DNA of 64,000 bases from Afipia sp. 1NLS2 (lineage in GTDB: Bacteria; Pseudomonadota; Alphaproteobacteria; Rhizobiales; Xanthobacteraceae): positions 248,001 through 312,000 of the forward strand of contig NZ_ADVZ01000001.1 in the NCBI RefSeq assembly GCF_000178995.1. Reading direction: 5' to 3'. The notes beneath the pieces are model-generated. The model searched no databases. It was not told where the DNA came from and saw only the letters and a program-made list of their open reading frames with translations. The position numbers and the translations under genes were made by a program. Shown here piece after piece: positions 49,371 to 59,305 of the stretch; position 1 is the first letter of the stretch, and every line of letters begins with the position of its first letter.

Positions 49371-50042
49371 TCAGTGCTTTGTTGTCGTGACCAGATCTTT
49401 CAGCCACTTGCGATGGTGCCGCCAGGCCCAGCCACCCGTCACCTGACCACGCGTCATCGCTCCGATCGTGCCGCGCACCCAAATGCCCGCATAAACGTGA
49501 ACGATCCAGACACAGATCGCCACAATCGCAGCCCCCGAATGCACCAGCACAGCAATCCGCCGCTGTTCGATCGTGAAGTAGCTCGCGAAATACTCATCCC
49601 AACTGATAAGTCCGGAGACGATCAGAACGAGGATCAGGAGCGACATCGACCAGAACACCACCTTCTGTCCGGCATTGTACTTGCCGACTTCGGGCAACTT
49701 GTTCTCGTCGCCAGCCAGCACATCACGCAACCGGCCCAGCCAGACGCTGTCGTTTTTCTTCCAGAGATTGAGCCGGAAGAAACGGAAGAACAACCCCATG
49801 AAGCTGAAGAACAGCACCACGCCGATCCACGGGTGGATCGCCCGCGTCAACTGCCCACCACCGAACAGGCCTGTCAGGAAATACAGACTCGGGCTGTACA
49901 ACGCGAGGCCGGACAAGGCGAGCAGCACGAGGCTGACCGCCGTGATCCAGTGGTTGATGCGCGCACCGACGGTGTAGCGGTCGACGATGACCGGTTTACC
50001 GGGATGAACGCTGTCGCCCGTATCGACTTCCAACTCGCTCAT
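49371..50042 (-). CDS. fdoI: formate dehydrogenase gamma subunit, cytochrome b556
   Basis: The 223-residue membrane subunit passes electrons from the beta subunit to quinone. It has four hydrophobic helices and histidines for haem b ([39 protein letters not shown]). Its start overlaps the fdoH stop by four bases. I cannot tell the FdnI and FdoI paralogues apart. Confidence 0.92.
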   Translation of the reverse strand: MSELEVDTGDSVHPGKPVIVDRYTVGARINHWITAVSLVLLALSGLALYSPSLYFLTGLFGGGQLTRAIHPWIGVVLFFSFMGLFFRFFRLNLWKKNDSVWLGRLRDVLAGDENKLPEVGKYNAGQKVVFWSMSLLILVLIVSGLISWDEYFASYFTIEQRRIAVLVHSGAAIVAICVWIVHVYAGIWVRGTIGAMTRGQVTGGWAWRHHRKWLKDLVTTTKH

Positions 50043-50977
50043 GACCGTCCCTCCGTCAATCGCTCGGCGTTCTTCTCATCCTCCTCCGACACCCTGTTGG
50101 GGCCGGCGATGGCATGATGCAGGAAGCCGATGGCGGCAAAGGCACCGATGGCGGCGAGACCGGCGTATTTGGTCACGCCCTTCCAGACTTCAACGATCGG
50201 ACTGATCGATGGGTTGTTCGGCAGGTTGGCATAGATCTGCGGCTTATCGAGATGCTGCAACACGTACATGACGTGCGTGCCACCCACGCCCGGAGGATCG
50301 TAGAGGCCGGCATTGGTAAAGCCGCGCGACTTGAGATCCTTGATGCGGTGGTCGGCCCACTGCTTCATCTCGTCCTTGGTGCCGAATACGATCGCCTGTG
50401 TCGGGCAGGCCTTCTGGCACGCAGGTCCCTGCCCAACCGCGACGCGGTCGACACAGAGTGTGCACTTGTAGACCTTGGAGTCCGCCTTCGACAGACGCGG
50501 GATGTTGAACGGGCATCCCTTGATGCAGTAGCCGCAGCCGATGCACTTGTCGTGGACGAAATCCACGATGCCGTTGGAGTACTGCACGATGGCGCCAGGC
50601 GCCGGGCAAGCCTTGAGGCAGCCCGGATCCTCGCAATGCATGCAGCCGTCCTTGCGGATCAGCCACTCGAGATTGCCGGTTTCGGCATTCTCGTACTCGG
50701 TGTAGCGCATCAACGTCCAGGTGTTTTCCGTCAGATCGTGCGGGTTGTCATAGACACCCGTGTTGATACCGACTTCCTCGGTGAGGTTATTCCACTCGAG
50801 GCACGCCACCTGGCAGGCCTTGCAGCCGATGCACTTCGATACGTCGATCAGCTTCGCCACCTCCGTCTGCCGCTTGGCAGGCGGAGTGACGGTGGAAGCC
50901 GAACGGCGGATCAGATCCTGGTCACCGAACTTCGCGGGAGCCGGATTGGTGGTCGGGTTAGGAACAGGTGTAAACAT
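50039..50977 (-). CDS. fdoH: formate dehydrogenase beta subunit, 4Fe-4S
   Basis: A 312-residue electron-transfer subunit with four ferredoxin-type cluster motifs: [35 protein letters not shown] and CTLCVDRV with a later CQKAC. A C-terminal membrane helix (about 268-290) anchors it from the periplasmic side. It lies 15 bases after fdoG and couples to fdoI. Confidence 0.95.
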   Translation of the reverse strand: MFTPVPNPTTNPAPAKFGDQDLIRRSASTVTPPAKRQTEVAKLIDVSKCIGCKACQVACLEWNNLTEEVGINTGVYDNPHDLTENTWTLMRYTEYENAETGNLEWLIRKDGCMHCEDPGCLKACPAPGAIVQYSNGIVDFVHDKCIGCGYCIKGCPFNIPRLSKADSKVYKCTLCVDRVAVGQGPACQKACPTQAIVFGTKDEMKQWADHRIKDLKSRGFTNAGLYDPPGVGGTHVMYVLQHLDKPQIYANLPNNPSISPIVEVWKGVTKYAGLAAIGAFAAIGFLHHAIAGPNRVSEEDEKNAERLTEGRS

Positions 50978-50992
50978 GTCTTTGCCCTCCCT

Positions 50993-53900
50993 TTAAGCCA
51001 CCGGACCCGTGATGGGTTCGATATTGACAAGGAACGCCTTGTATTCCGGCGTCTGCGAATTCGCGTCGCCGATCGCGGACGTGAGCCCGTTGATCGGAGA
51101 AGCCTTCTTGGTCTCGCCGATGAAGCCGAAGTTGAGCGGAAGCCCCACTTCGTGCACCGGCTTGCCGTCGATCATGAACGGCTTGAGGCGTTTGGTGACG
51201 ACCGCCTTGCCCTTAACCTCGCCGCGCTTGGATCGAACCCGGACCATCTGTCCGTGCTTGATCCCCTTCTCCTTCGCGAGTTGCTCGGAGATTTCCACGA
51301 AGAACTCGGGCTGCATCACCGCGTTGGCATGCACGCTCTTTGTCCAATAATGGAAATGCTCAGTGAGGCGATAGGTCGTACCGACGATCGGGAAGTCCTT
51401 GGACGTGCCAAGCGCCTCCAGATCGTTCTTGAACGCCCGCGCCACCGGATTGCCCTTGAGTTTCGGGAACACAAGGTTGCCCACCGGCGATTCGAACGGC
51501 TCCATATGCACCGGGAACGGACCATCGGCCATCAAGCCACGAACCCAGAGGCGTGACACGCCTTCCGCATTCATGATGAAGGGTCCGACTGCCCGGCTCG
51601 GCGGAATGGTCGGCACATAGTCCGGCACATCCGGTCCGGTCCAGCGTTCGCCGTTCCAGTACATGTACTTCTTGGCTTCGCTCCACGGCTTGCCGTCAAC
51701 GTCAGCAGAAGCACGGTTGTACTGAATGCGGCGGTTGGCCGGCCACGCGAAGCCCCAGCTACCGTACACACCGAGCCCCGAGGGGTCGCTGTTGTCGCGG
51801 CGCTGGGCATTGTTGCCGGTCGGACCGTAGACGCCGGTGTAGATCCACATGCAGCCGTCAGTCGAACCATCGTCCCGCATCTCGCCGAACGAAGCGAGGC
51901 GCTGGCCGGCGGCACGAACCACCTTGCCGTCTGCATCCTTGAGATCGACAAGAGCCTTACCGTTGAGCTCGGTTAGAAGCTCCTCGACCGTCGGATGGAG
52001 CGGATCCTTGTAGCTCCAATCAACCGCGAGGATCGCATCCTTACCCTTGCCGCCATCCTTCTCGTACATCTTGCGCATGCGCACAAAGAGATCCGACAGG
52101 ATTTCGATATCAGTCCGCGACTCGAAGTACGGATCGGCGGCCTTCCACTTCCACTGGATCACGCGACTCGAGTTGGTGACGCTGCCCTCCTCTTCCGCGA
52201 AGGAAGTGACGGGCAACATGAACACCTCGGTCTGGACCTTGGCGGGGTCGATATTATTGAACTCGCCATGATTTTCCCAGAACCGGACGGTATCCGTCTC
52301 GATTGGATCCATGCTGACCAGGAACTTCAGCTTCGACAGCGCTTCCCGGCTCTTGTTCGAGTTGGGAATTGCCATCAGCGGATTGAAGCCCTGACAGAGA
52401 AGACCGTTGGTCTTACCCTGGTGCATCACATCAAACATCTTGATGCAGTCATAGATGCCGTCGAGCTTCGGCAGGTAGTTGTAGCCGAATTCGTTCTCCT
52501 TGGTGGCATTGGCGCCGAACTGCGATTTCAGGAAGCTGACATAGAACTTGCGATAGTTCTGCCAGTAGCTGGTCTGGTTCGGCGTCAGCGGCTTGAAGGT
52601 GCGCTTCGCAAGATGCGACTCCAGTGTCGGCTCCTGCTCGGTTGGCAATGCCAGATAGCCCGGAATTGCCGCCGTCAGGGTGCCGACATCGGTGATGCCC
52701 TGCACGTTGGAGTGACCGCGCAATGCGTTCACGCCGCCGCCGGGAATACCGATGTTGCCGCACAGAAGCTGAATCATCGCCGCACAGCGGATGTTCTGAG
52801 CACCATGGCTGTGCTGCGTCCATCCGAGCGCATACATGATCGTCATCGCGCGTTCGCCATTGGCGGTTGACGAAACCCACTCGGCCACCTTCAGGAACTT
52901 GTCCTTTGGCGTGCCCGAGACACGTTCCACCAGCTCCGGCGTATACTGCGCGAAGTGCTTCTTCATGAGTTGGAACACGCAGCGCGGATCCTGCAACGTC
53001 ATATCGCGTATCGCGAAGCCGTCAGGACCGAACTTGTATTCCCACGTGCTGCGATCATACGAACGCTTGCCCTCGTCGTAACCGGAGAACAGGCCTTCGT
53101 TGAACTCGAAATCGTCGCGAACGATGAACGCCGCGTTCGTGTAGTTGCGCACGTACTCTTTATGGATCTTGTCGTTGGTGAGCAGGTAGTTGATCACACC
53201 CGACAGGAACGTGATGTCCGATCCGGAACGGATCGGAGCATAGTGATCCGCCATGGCTGCCGACCGGTTGAACCGGGGGTCAACCACCATCAGCTTGGCG
53301 CCACGCTCGGCTTTCGCCTCGGTGACCCACTTGAATCCGCAGGGATGTGCTTCCGCTGCGTTACCACCCATAATCCAGACGAGATCAGCGTTCTTGATGT
53401 CCGTCCAGGAATTCGTCATTGCACCGCGACCAAATGTGGGGCCCAAACTGGCCACCGTCGGTCCGTGTCAAATTCTCGCCTGGTTTTCGATCTGCAACAG
53501 ACCAAGGCCACGCGAGACCTTGAACGTCGCCCATCCGCCTTCGTTGGCCACCGAACTGCCGGCAAGGAACGCGGTCGTCATCCACCGATTGACGGTGATG
53601 CCGTCGCGATTCTTCTCGACCCAGTTGGCGTCGCGATCTTCCTTCATCAATTTCGCGATGCGCTCCATCGCGAAATCCCAGCTCACCCGCTCGAAGCCAT
53701 TGCTGCCGGGCTTGCGGTACATCGGGTACTTCACCCGCGTCTTTGATTTGATGTAATCAAGTGCGCCTGCACCCTTGGGGCAGAGCGTACCGCGATTGAC
53801 CGGATGATCCACGTCACCCTCGATGTGGGTGACTTCCATTTTGCCTTTTTCTTCCTTGCTCTCAGCAGAGAAGATCAGCATTCCGCAGCAAACCGCACAG

Positions 53901-54067
53901 TACGGACACTGGCTGCGAACTTCCTTGGTCTGCGCAAGCTTGAAAGGCCGGATTGAGAGTGCATGGGCCGCTTCGATTTCACCAAATCCAAGAGCGCCAA
54001 GACTTGTTCCGACCAAACCCGCGCCGGCCCCGAGCATAAACGAGCGCCGCGAGAGTTCCATGTTCAT
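50993..54067 (-). CDS. fdoG: formate dehydrogenase alpha subunit, selenocysteine-containing
   Basis: The molybdopterin catalytic subunit that oxidises formate to CO2 in the periplasm, 1024 residues counting Sec. The N-terminus is a Tat signal (SRRSFML, residues 6-12). A 4Fe-4S motif CPYCAVCCG leads into the molybdopterin domain. The frame is interrupted only by a UGA at 53470-53468, which is residue 200 in the context ARI-Sec-HGPTVASLGPTFGRGAM, matching the Sec site of E. coli FdnG/FdoG. It should therefore be read through, not called two genes. It heads fdoG-fdoH-fdoI. Confidence 0.96.
53425..53470 (-). promoter_or_regulatory. Sec UGA codon and SECIS element of fdoG
   Basis: The UGA is at 53470-53468. 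Eleven bases after it, the hairpin region GGTGGCCAGTTTGGGCCC (53456-53439) folds with a bulged U after two G-C pairs and an AGUUU loop. This aligns position for position with the E. coli fdnG SECIS (GGTAGCAAGTCTTGCTCC). One G-G mismatch lies in the upper stem. SelB should bind the bulged U and loop GU. Confidence 0.75.
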
Positions 54068-54424
54068 GGAACGTTTCCTCCGAGTTGGCCCCCGCCGGGG
54101 GACAGCCGACTTTAGAGTTAGTCAAAATAAAAGCTATGCTCAGTTCAAGTTACTGTCAAAGCTACGTTTTTGTCGCAGTTCATCTGACACTTGCGCGCAT
54201 CACTGGCTTTCCTGCCTTGCTGCAAAGCGGCATCTCTTTGCGCCTGTTCATTTATCCATGCAGATGAAATGCACATTTAAAGCGCGCTCAGTGACAACAA
54301 ACTCGCGTGAAGTCATTTCGTCGCAGCACAACGCTTGACGACAGACTCAACGAGTCGCAAAAGAAATGCGTGGCGACACAGGCTGCTCCCGCGGGTCGGG
54401 GCTTTCGAATCGGATGGTACAGAC
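54068..54424. other. divergent region upstream of fdoG
   Basis: It should contain the minus-strand fdo promoter. I see no gene. CCCCCGCCGGGGG (near 54091) is a small GC-rich palindrome close to the fdoG start. I found no convincing FNR box. Confidence 0.4.
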
Positions 54425-54497
54425 GCGATATATTCGCGAATCGCGGAGCCGCATTCCGCAAGTATGCGATATATTCAAGTTATTCTACGATATATCC
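54425..54497. repeat. three CGATATAT elements upstream of the tlpA-like gene
   Basis: GCGATATATTC occurs at 54425-54435 and again at 54466-54476; ACGATATATCC follows at 54487-54497. The steps are 41 and 21 bases, close to four and two helical turns, so a protein could bind all three on one face. Position just before the proposed start of the TlpA-like gene suggests operators. Confidence 0.6.
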
Positions 54498-54531
54498 GAT
54501 ACATCGCATCTTCCAATCCCTCAGCAGATTC

Positions 54532-55101
54532 TTGGCCGTATCCCTTGGCGCCACCTATGTGCTGGTCTGCCTTGCCACGTCCGCCGTGGCCGGCCCCTCA
54601 GAGACACCGCAAAGCTCTCCTCCAGCCACGCTAAGAAATTGGTCCGGACCAGAAAAACCACTGTTTTTACTGGACGATCTGCATGGCAATCCGCGCGATC
54701 TGCGCGCCTTCGCTGGAAAAGTCGTCCTAGTGCACTTCTTCGCAACATGGTGTGAGCCATGTGTGAGCGAAATGACGTCGCTGCAGCGGCTGGCCACGGC
54801 GACTCGCGGAAAGCCGCTCGTCATCACCGCCGTCGACGTCGCCGAAGTTGATCTTCGTGTTCGGGCGTTCTTCGAAAAACGTCCTGTCGACTTCGCCGTC
54901 CTGCTCGACCGCGATCGCGCCGTCAGCAAATCCTGGGACGTCACTGCGCTGCCGACCACGTTCGTGCTCGACTCCAATCTCACACCACGGTTCTTCATCG
55001 AAGGCGATCTTGACTGGTCGCGCTCCGATGTTCTGACCGCGCTTGAATCTCTCTATCCCGCTGCGGATCGACCGCAACGCGCAACAGCCAACCGCAAATA
55101 A
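54532..55101 (+). CDS. TlpA-like thioredoxin-fold protein
   Basis: A membrane-anchored or exported thiol-disulfide protein. The thioredoxin fold has the redox motif WCEPC, followed by a TALPTTFVLD cis-proline region. A hydrophobic segment precedes it. No ATG is available: the frame is open from a GTG at 54307, which has no ribosome-binding site. I propose the TTG at 54532, which gives a short signal-like N-terminus but without a charged start. The transglutaminase-like gene follows 26 bases later, so the two are probably coexpressed. Confidence 0.8.
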   Translation: MAVSLGATYVLVCLATSAVAGPSETPQSSPPATLRNWSGPEKPLFLLDDLHGNPRDLRAFAGKVVLVHFFATWCEPCVSEMTSLQRLATATRGKPLVITAVDVAEVDLRVRAFFEKRPVDFAVLLDRDRAVSKSWDVTALPTTFVLDSNLTPRFFIEGDLDWSRSDVLTALESLYPAADRPQRATANRK

Positions 55102-55127
55102 CCCAAGCATTCCAAGAGGAGGAGAAT

Positions 55128-56234
55128 ATGCAACGGCGAGAATTCCTGAAGGCTACGGCAGCACTGTCATTTGCAACCATACTGCCTGACACAGCCCGCT
55201 CAGAGGTCGTATTCGCACCGCAGCCAGGCGCATGGCGGAGCGTCGATCTTGTCACCAAGATCGAGATCGACAGACCGACAGGCAAAATGCAGGCATGGAT
55301 ACCCCTCCCCTCCGTTAACGAGAGCGCGTGGATGCGGCCCGGCGAATCCACATGGAGCAGCAACGCTGCCAGCGTCACGCGCGTGCGTGATGCGAAATAC
55401 GGCGCCGAGATGCTGCATGCGATTTGGAAAGACGACGAATTCATACCGTCAATCGAGGTCACCAGCCGCGTCGCGATGCGCGACCGCGCAATCGATCTCA
55501 GCAAGCCCGGCAACGCCGCGTCGCTCAGCGATGCCGAACGCAAGCTGAACCTGGAAGGCACCGAACTCATTCCGATCGACGGCATCGTCAAGCAGACTTC
55601 GGACAAGATCGTGACGACCGCCAACGCCAAGACCGATCTCGAGAAAGCCCGCGCGATCTACGAGTGGGTCGTCGAGAACACCGTCCGCGTCGCATCCACG
55701 CGTGGCTGCGGCGTCGGCGATGTCGCAGCAATGCTCAAGAGCGGCAATCTCGGCGGCAAATGCGCCGATCTCAACGCACTTTATGTCGGGCTGGCACGCG
55801 CAGCCGGGGTGCCGGCGCGCGATGTCTACGGCGTTCGCGTCATCCCTTCACAATTCGGCTACAAGAGCCTCGGCGCCGGATCGGCCAACGTGACCAAGGC
55901 ACAGCATTGCCGTGCCGAGGTTTTCCTCGAAGGCTTTGGCTGGGTTCCGGTCGATCCCGCCGATGTCCGCAAGGTGATGCTTGAAGAACCGCCGACAAAT
56001 CTCGCACTTACCGATCCGAAGGTCGTCGCGGCACGCAAGACGCTGTTCGGAGCATGGGAAGGCAACTGGGTTGCTTACAACACCGCGCATGACCTCACGC
56101 TACCGGGGAGTAAGCATACCAAACTGAGCTTCCTGATGTATCCGCAGGCAGAACGTGCGTCGCTTCTGCTCGACTGCCTCGATCCGGACAACTTCAGATA
56201 CACCCTGATGGTGAAGGAAGTGAAGGCGAGCTAG
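55128..56234 (+). CDS. Tat-exported transglutaminase-like protein
   Basis: A 368-residue protein with a Tat-type signal (RREFLKA at residues 3-9) and a transglutaminase/protease-like domain in the second half. The catalytic triad is visible: cysteine in GGKCADLNALY, histidine in QHCRAEVFLEGFGWVPVD, and the aspartate in the same segment. Family members are often proteases or peptide cyclases of the envelope; the substrate is unknown. AGAGGAGGA precedes the ATG. Confidence 0.82.
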   Translation: MQRREFLKATAALSFATILPDTARSEVVFAPQPGAWRSVDLVTKIEIDRPTGKMQAWIPLPSVNESAWMRPGESTWSSNAASVTRVRDAKYGAEMLHAIWKDDEFIPSIEVTSRVAMRDRAIDLSKPGNAASLSDAERKLNLEGTELIPIDGIVKQTSDKIVTTANAKTDLEKARAIYEWVVENTVRVASTRGCGVGDVAAMLKSGNLGGKCADLNALYVGLARAAGVPARDVYGVRVIPSQFGYKSLGAGSANVTKAQHCRAEVFLEGFGWVPVDPADVRKVMLEEPPTNLALTDPKVVAARKTLFGAWEGNWVAYNTAHDLTLPGSKHTKLSFLMYPQAERASLLLDCLDPDNFRYTLMVKEVKAS

Positions 56235-56269
56235 ACGCGCTTGACCGTGCGTATTACGCCAAAATAATC

Positions 56270-56301
56270 CCGGCAATGGCGACGGCCACCGCCATTGCCG
56301 G
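56270..56301. terminator. bidirectional hairpin between convergent genes
   Basis: CCGGCAATGGCG and CGCCATTGCCGG form a perfect 12-bp stem with an 8-base loop, between the transglutaminase-like gene and the convergent ThDP enzyme gene. Its CGGCAATG core resembles the palindrome at 43045. Confidence 0.6.
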
Positions 56302-56321
56302 CTTAGTCCAACTCGATGAGA

Positions 56322-57926
56322 TCAATGCCCGGCGGGCGCCGGCGCGCCATCGATCATCACATTGACGCAGGCCACCTTGCCACTCGCCACCGCGCGCGAC
56401 AAAGCCGCATCGAGTTCGTCCAGACGAGTGACATACTCACCATGGCCACCCATCGCCTCAGTTGCCAGGTCGTAACGCGCGCCGCTTAGTTGGCAACCGA
56501 TCAATCGATTGGGGCCATATTCTCGCAATTGAATCTGATGCTCGGCATTCCAGCGCATGTCATTGCCGATGACGATCACGTACGAGGCACCATGGCGTGC
56601 AGCGGTTTCCACCTCCGCGAAATGGAAACCAACTGTTCCGTCTCCCATCATGGCAAATACCTTATGACCGGGCTTCGCCAGCGCCGCCGCCAGCCCGTAG
56701 CATAACCCGCCACCAATCACGCCGGAAACGCCGTTGATAATCCGATGGTCGGCTGCGGTGAGAGCCTGCGCCCATTGCCCGATTTCTCCGCCATCGCAAA
56801 CGGCTACGGAATTCGAAGCTAACTTGATCTGACGTTGCACGGCCTCGCACAATTGTGCGGACGTAATCGTCTCTCCTCCCGCGCCGGCTACGGAATTGCG
56901 TGTTGCCAAACGCTCCGCGGCCTGCGAGCGCCACTTGGCATGATCCTGCGCATGTGACGCCTTGCCAAGCTCGATCAACTGCATGGCTGCATCAACAGCG
57001 GTGGCAGCGGCAGTCATCTTCAGCCGAGAGCCGAGATTCAGATGAGCGCGATCGAATTCACTATTCTCGGCATCGACAACGATCCAGCCCGCATTCGCGT
57101 CGAATGAGTTGGCGCCGCCGAACGCCAGCGTAAAGTCGACCCTCTTTCCGAGACTGACGATCAGGTCGGCCTGTGCCAGTACCTTGCCGATTTCGCCTAG
57201 GGAAGGATCCCTCAATCCCCGTGGACTTTCCATCACGATCACTGGCACATCGAGCGCTGCCGCCAGACGTTCGGTCAAATTCCCATTGCGCGTACGGTTC
57301 AGCGCCGGGCCACAAACCAGAACCGGCCGTTGCGCGGTGGCGATAGCTTGCGCGATACGCTTCGTATCTTCATTGCCGAGCCATTGCGGCACGCGCTCGA
57401 AAGCAGACGGCGCCGCTGTCGCTCCCGCATCCGCTTCGAGCACATCGAAAGCCAAAGCGACATGAACCGGGCCGGGGCGGCCCGAGCGCGCGGTGCGTAT
57501 CGCACGCGCCGTCTCATGCCCAAGATCGGAAGCCTTCGTCGGGCGCACCGACAGCTTGGTCAATGGTGCCGTCACTGCACATTGACTCATCTCCTGAAAT
57601 GCTCCGCGTCCATCCTGCGCGACAGGCGAGTCACCACTCAACAACAGGACAGGCGTTTCGGATTCACCGACCGAGAACAGCGGCCCAACCGCATTCCCCA
57701 ATCCACCACCCGCGGTCACCAGCGCCACACCGACCTCTCCGGTCAGTTGCGCGTGAGCTTCCGCCATGAAGACAGCAGCGGCTTCGTGCCGCGTGTGGAC
57801 GATCTCGATGCCAAGTTCGAAGCAGGCATCGTAGACCGGCATGATCTGATTTCCCGACAGGGAAAAAATCCGGCTCGTCCCGGCCGCTTTGAGCGTTTGT
57901 GCAAGAAGATCCGCGCCGCGCATCAC
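56322..57926 (-). CDS. thiamine diphosphate-dependent enzyme, acetolactate-synthase-like
   Basis: A 534-residue ThDP enzyme of the decarboxylase/lyase superfamily. The catalytic glutamate lies in THRHEAAAVFMAEAHA, GEIGKVLAQADLIVSLGKR marks the middle domain, and the cofactor motif is GDGTVGFHFAEVE with IGND about 25 residues on. The substrate cannot be named; oxalyl-CoA decarboxylase, 2-hydroxyacyl-CoA lyase and acetolactate-type enzymes share this layout. It follows lhgO on the same strand after 96 bases, so it may act on a related 2-hydroxy or 2-oxo acid. Confidence 0.8.
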   Translation of the reverse strand: MMRGADLLAQTLKAAGTSRIFSLSGNQIMPVYDACFELGIEIVHTRHEAAAVFMAEAHAQLTGEVGVALVTAGGGLGNAVGPLFSVGESETPVLLLSGDSPVAQDGRGAFQEMSQCAVTAPLTKLSVRPTKASDLGHETARAIRTARSGRPGPVHVALAFDVLEADAGATAAPSAFERVPQWLGNEDTKRIAQAIATAQRPVLVCGPALNRTRNGNLTERLAAALDVPVIVMESPRGLRDPSLGEIGKVLAQADLIVSLGKRVDFTLAFGGANSFDANAGWIVVDAENSEFDRAHLNLGSRLKMTAAATAVDAAMQLIELGKASHAQDHAKWRSQAAERLATRNSVAGAGGETITSAQLCEAVQRQIKLASNSVAVCDGGEIGQWAQALTAADHRIINGVSGVIGGGLCYGLAAALAKPGHKVFAMMGDGTVGFHFAEVETAARHGASYVIVIGNDMRWNAEHQIQLREYGPNRLIGCQLSGARYDLATEAMGGHGEYVTRLDELDAALSRAVASGKVACVNVMIDGAPAPAGH

Positions 57927-58022
57927 AAAGTCCCTTTCATGATTTTTCTTGTACGAGCCGAGAACTCGATCGTGTTCTTGACAGTGTTCAGATTATGGAC
58001 TGCAACCCCTGCCCTGTGATTG

Positions 58023-59231
58023 CTATGCGGAGGCACCGATCGCGTGATCAAGCTGATCAACGATCTTTCTCGCAATAGGAATAGCCGATGTCGCCGCTGG
58101 CGACGGAGCGTTGCAGACATGCACTTGACGGCTGGTGTTCAGAAACAGGAAATCCTGCAGCAACGAGCCATCAGCCATGACGGCCTGCGCCCGAATTCCT
58201 GCCCCGGGCTGCCCCATGTCCGCGAGCGTCAGCCCTGGACAGTACTTTCTGCACAGGTCCAAATAGCGTCGTCGCGAAATGGAATTTCCGAACTCGCTCA
58301 GCGCCGCACGAGAGTGCTGCAAGATCAACTTCCAGAACCCGCCGAAGCTTGCCATGCTGATGATGTCGGGTAGGTTCATGCTTCCCTTGTCATAACCCTC
58401 GCGATGAAATCCCAGCACTGCATTCGGTCCGATGGTAATGCGGCCATCGATCATCCGGGTCAGATGAATTCCGAGAAATTGCAGATCGGGATCCGGAACG
58501 GGATAGATCAAATGCTTGACGATCGACGAGCGCGACGGCGGAAGCGTGAAATACTCCCCTCGGAACGGCACGATCCGATGCGTTGGCTTGAGGCCACCCA
58601 TCCGGGCGATGCGATCCGATTGCAAGCCAGCACAGGCGATCAGCCGATCTGCCGTCAATCGCTCTCCGCTGTCGAGCATGACGGATACGCCTCGCTCGCT
58701 CTCCTCGATTTGCGTGACGGCAGTTCCGGTCACAACTCGCGCACCATTTTGACGGAGTTCTTCCGCCATCGCCGCGCAGATCTGGCGATAATCGACAATA
58801 CCAGTCGCATGCACAAGAATGGCGCCGTCGCCGGTAATGTTCGGCTCAAGCTGCCGGAGGCGCGTGGCTGAGATTTCCTCGATCGAAATGTTGTTCTGCT
58901 CAGCACGGCCGATCAAGGCCTGCATCCTCTCCATTTCGGCAGCATCTGTCGCGACGATCAGCTTGCCGCACGTCTCGAAAGGAATGTTACGCGCGGTGCA
59001 AAATTCCTTGGTCGCCATCTCCCCTTCGCGGCAAAGCTGAGCCTTCATCGACCCGGGTGCATAATAAATACCTGCGTGGATGACGCCGCTATTGTGACCC
59101 GTCTGGTGAAACGCGAAGCCGTTTTCCTTTTCGACCAGCACGACCCGCGCCTTGGAATCCCTGCGCATGATTTCGGTTGCAGTGGCAAGCCCGACAATGC
59201 CGCCGCCGATGACGCAATGGGTATAGGACAT
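58023..59231 (-). CDS. lhgO: L-2-hydroxyglutarate oxidase
   Basis: A 402-residue FAD enzyme of the DAO/LhgO (YgaF) type that oxidises L-2-hydroxyglutarate to 2-oxoglutarate, often with quinone as acceptor. The dinucleotide-binding GGGIVGLATA, NSGVIHAGIYY and RGEYFTLPP are characteristic; the PSPAATSAIPIA end fits the family. It lies between the substrate-binding protein gene (74-base gap) and the ThDP enzyme gene. Confidence 0.85.
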   Translation of the reverse strand: MSYTHCVIGGGIVGLATATEIMRRDSKARVVLVEKENGFAFHQTGHNSGVIHAGIYYAPGSMKAQLCREGEMATKEFCTARNIPFETCGKLIVATDAAEMERMQALIGRAEQNNISIEEISATRLRQLEPNITGDGAILVHATGIVDYRQICAAMAEELRQNGARVVTGTAVTQIEESERGVSVMLDSGERLTADRLIACAGLQSDRIARMGGLKPTHRIVPFRGEYFTLPPSRSSIVKHLIYPVPDPDLQFLGIHLTRMIDGRITIGPNAVLGFHREGYDKGSMNLPDIISMASFGGFWKLILQHSRAALSEFGNSISRRRYLDLCRKYCPGLTLADMGQPGAGIRAQAVMADGSLLQDFLFLNTSRQVHVCNAPSPAATSAIPIARKIVDQLDHAIGASA

Positions 59232-59305
59232 CCAGCCAAATCCGACGTTTCTGCAACTTCAAGGACTAGGCGCCGCATCGCCCTGGCGATGCGGCGCTCC
59301 GGAAA

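Noticed and set aside
53468-53470. In-frame stop that splits fdoG into two genes or a pseudogene
   Set aside because: The context matches known Sec sites exactly, the SECIS hairpin follows, and all Sec machinery genes are adjacent.
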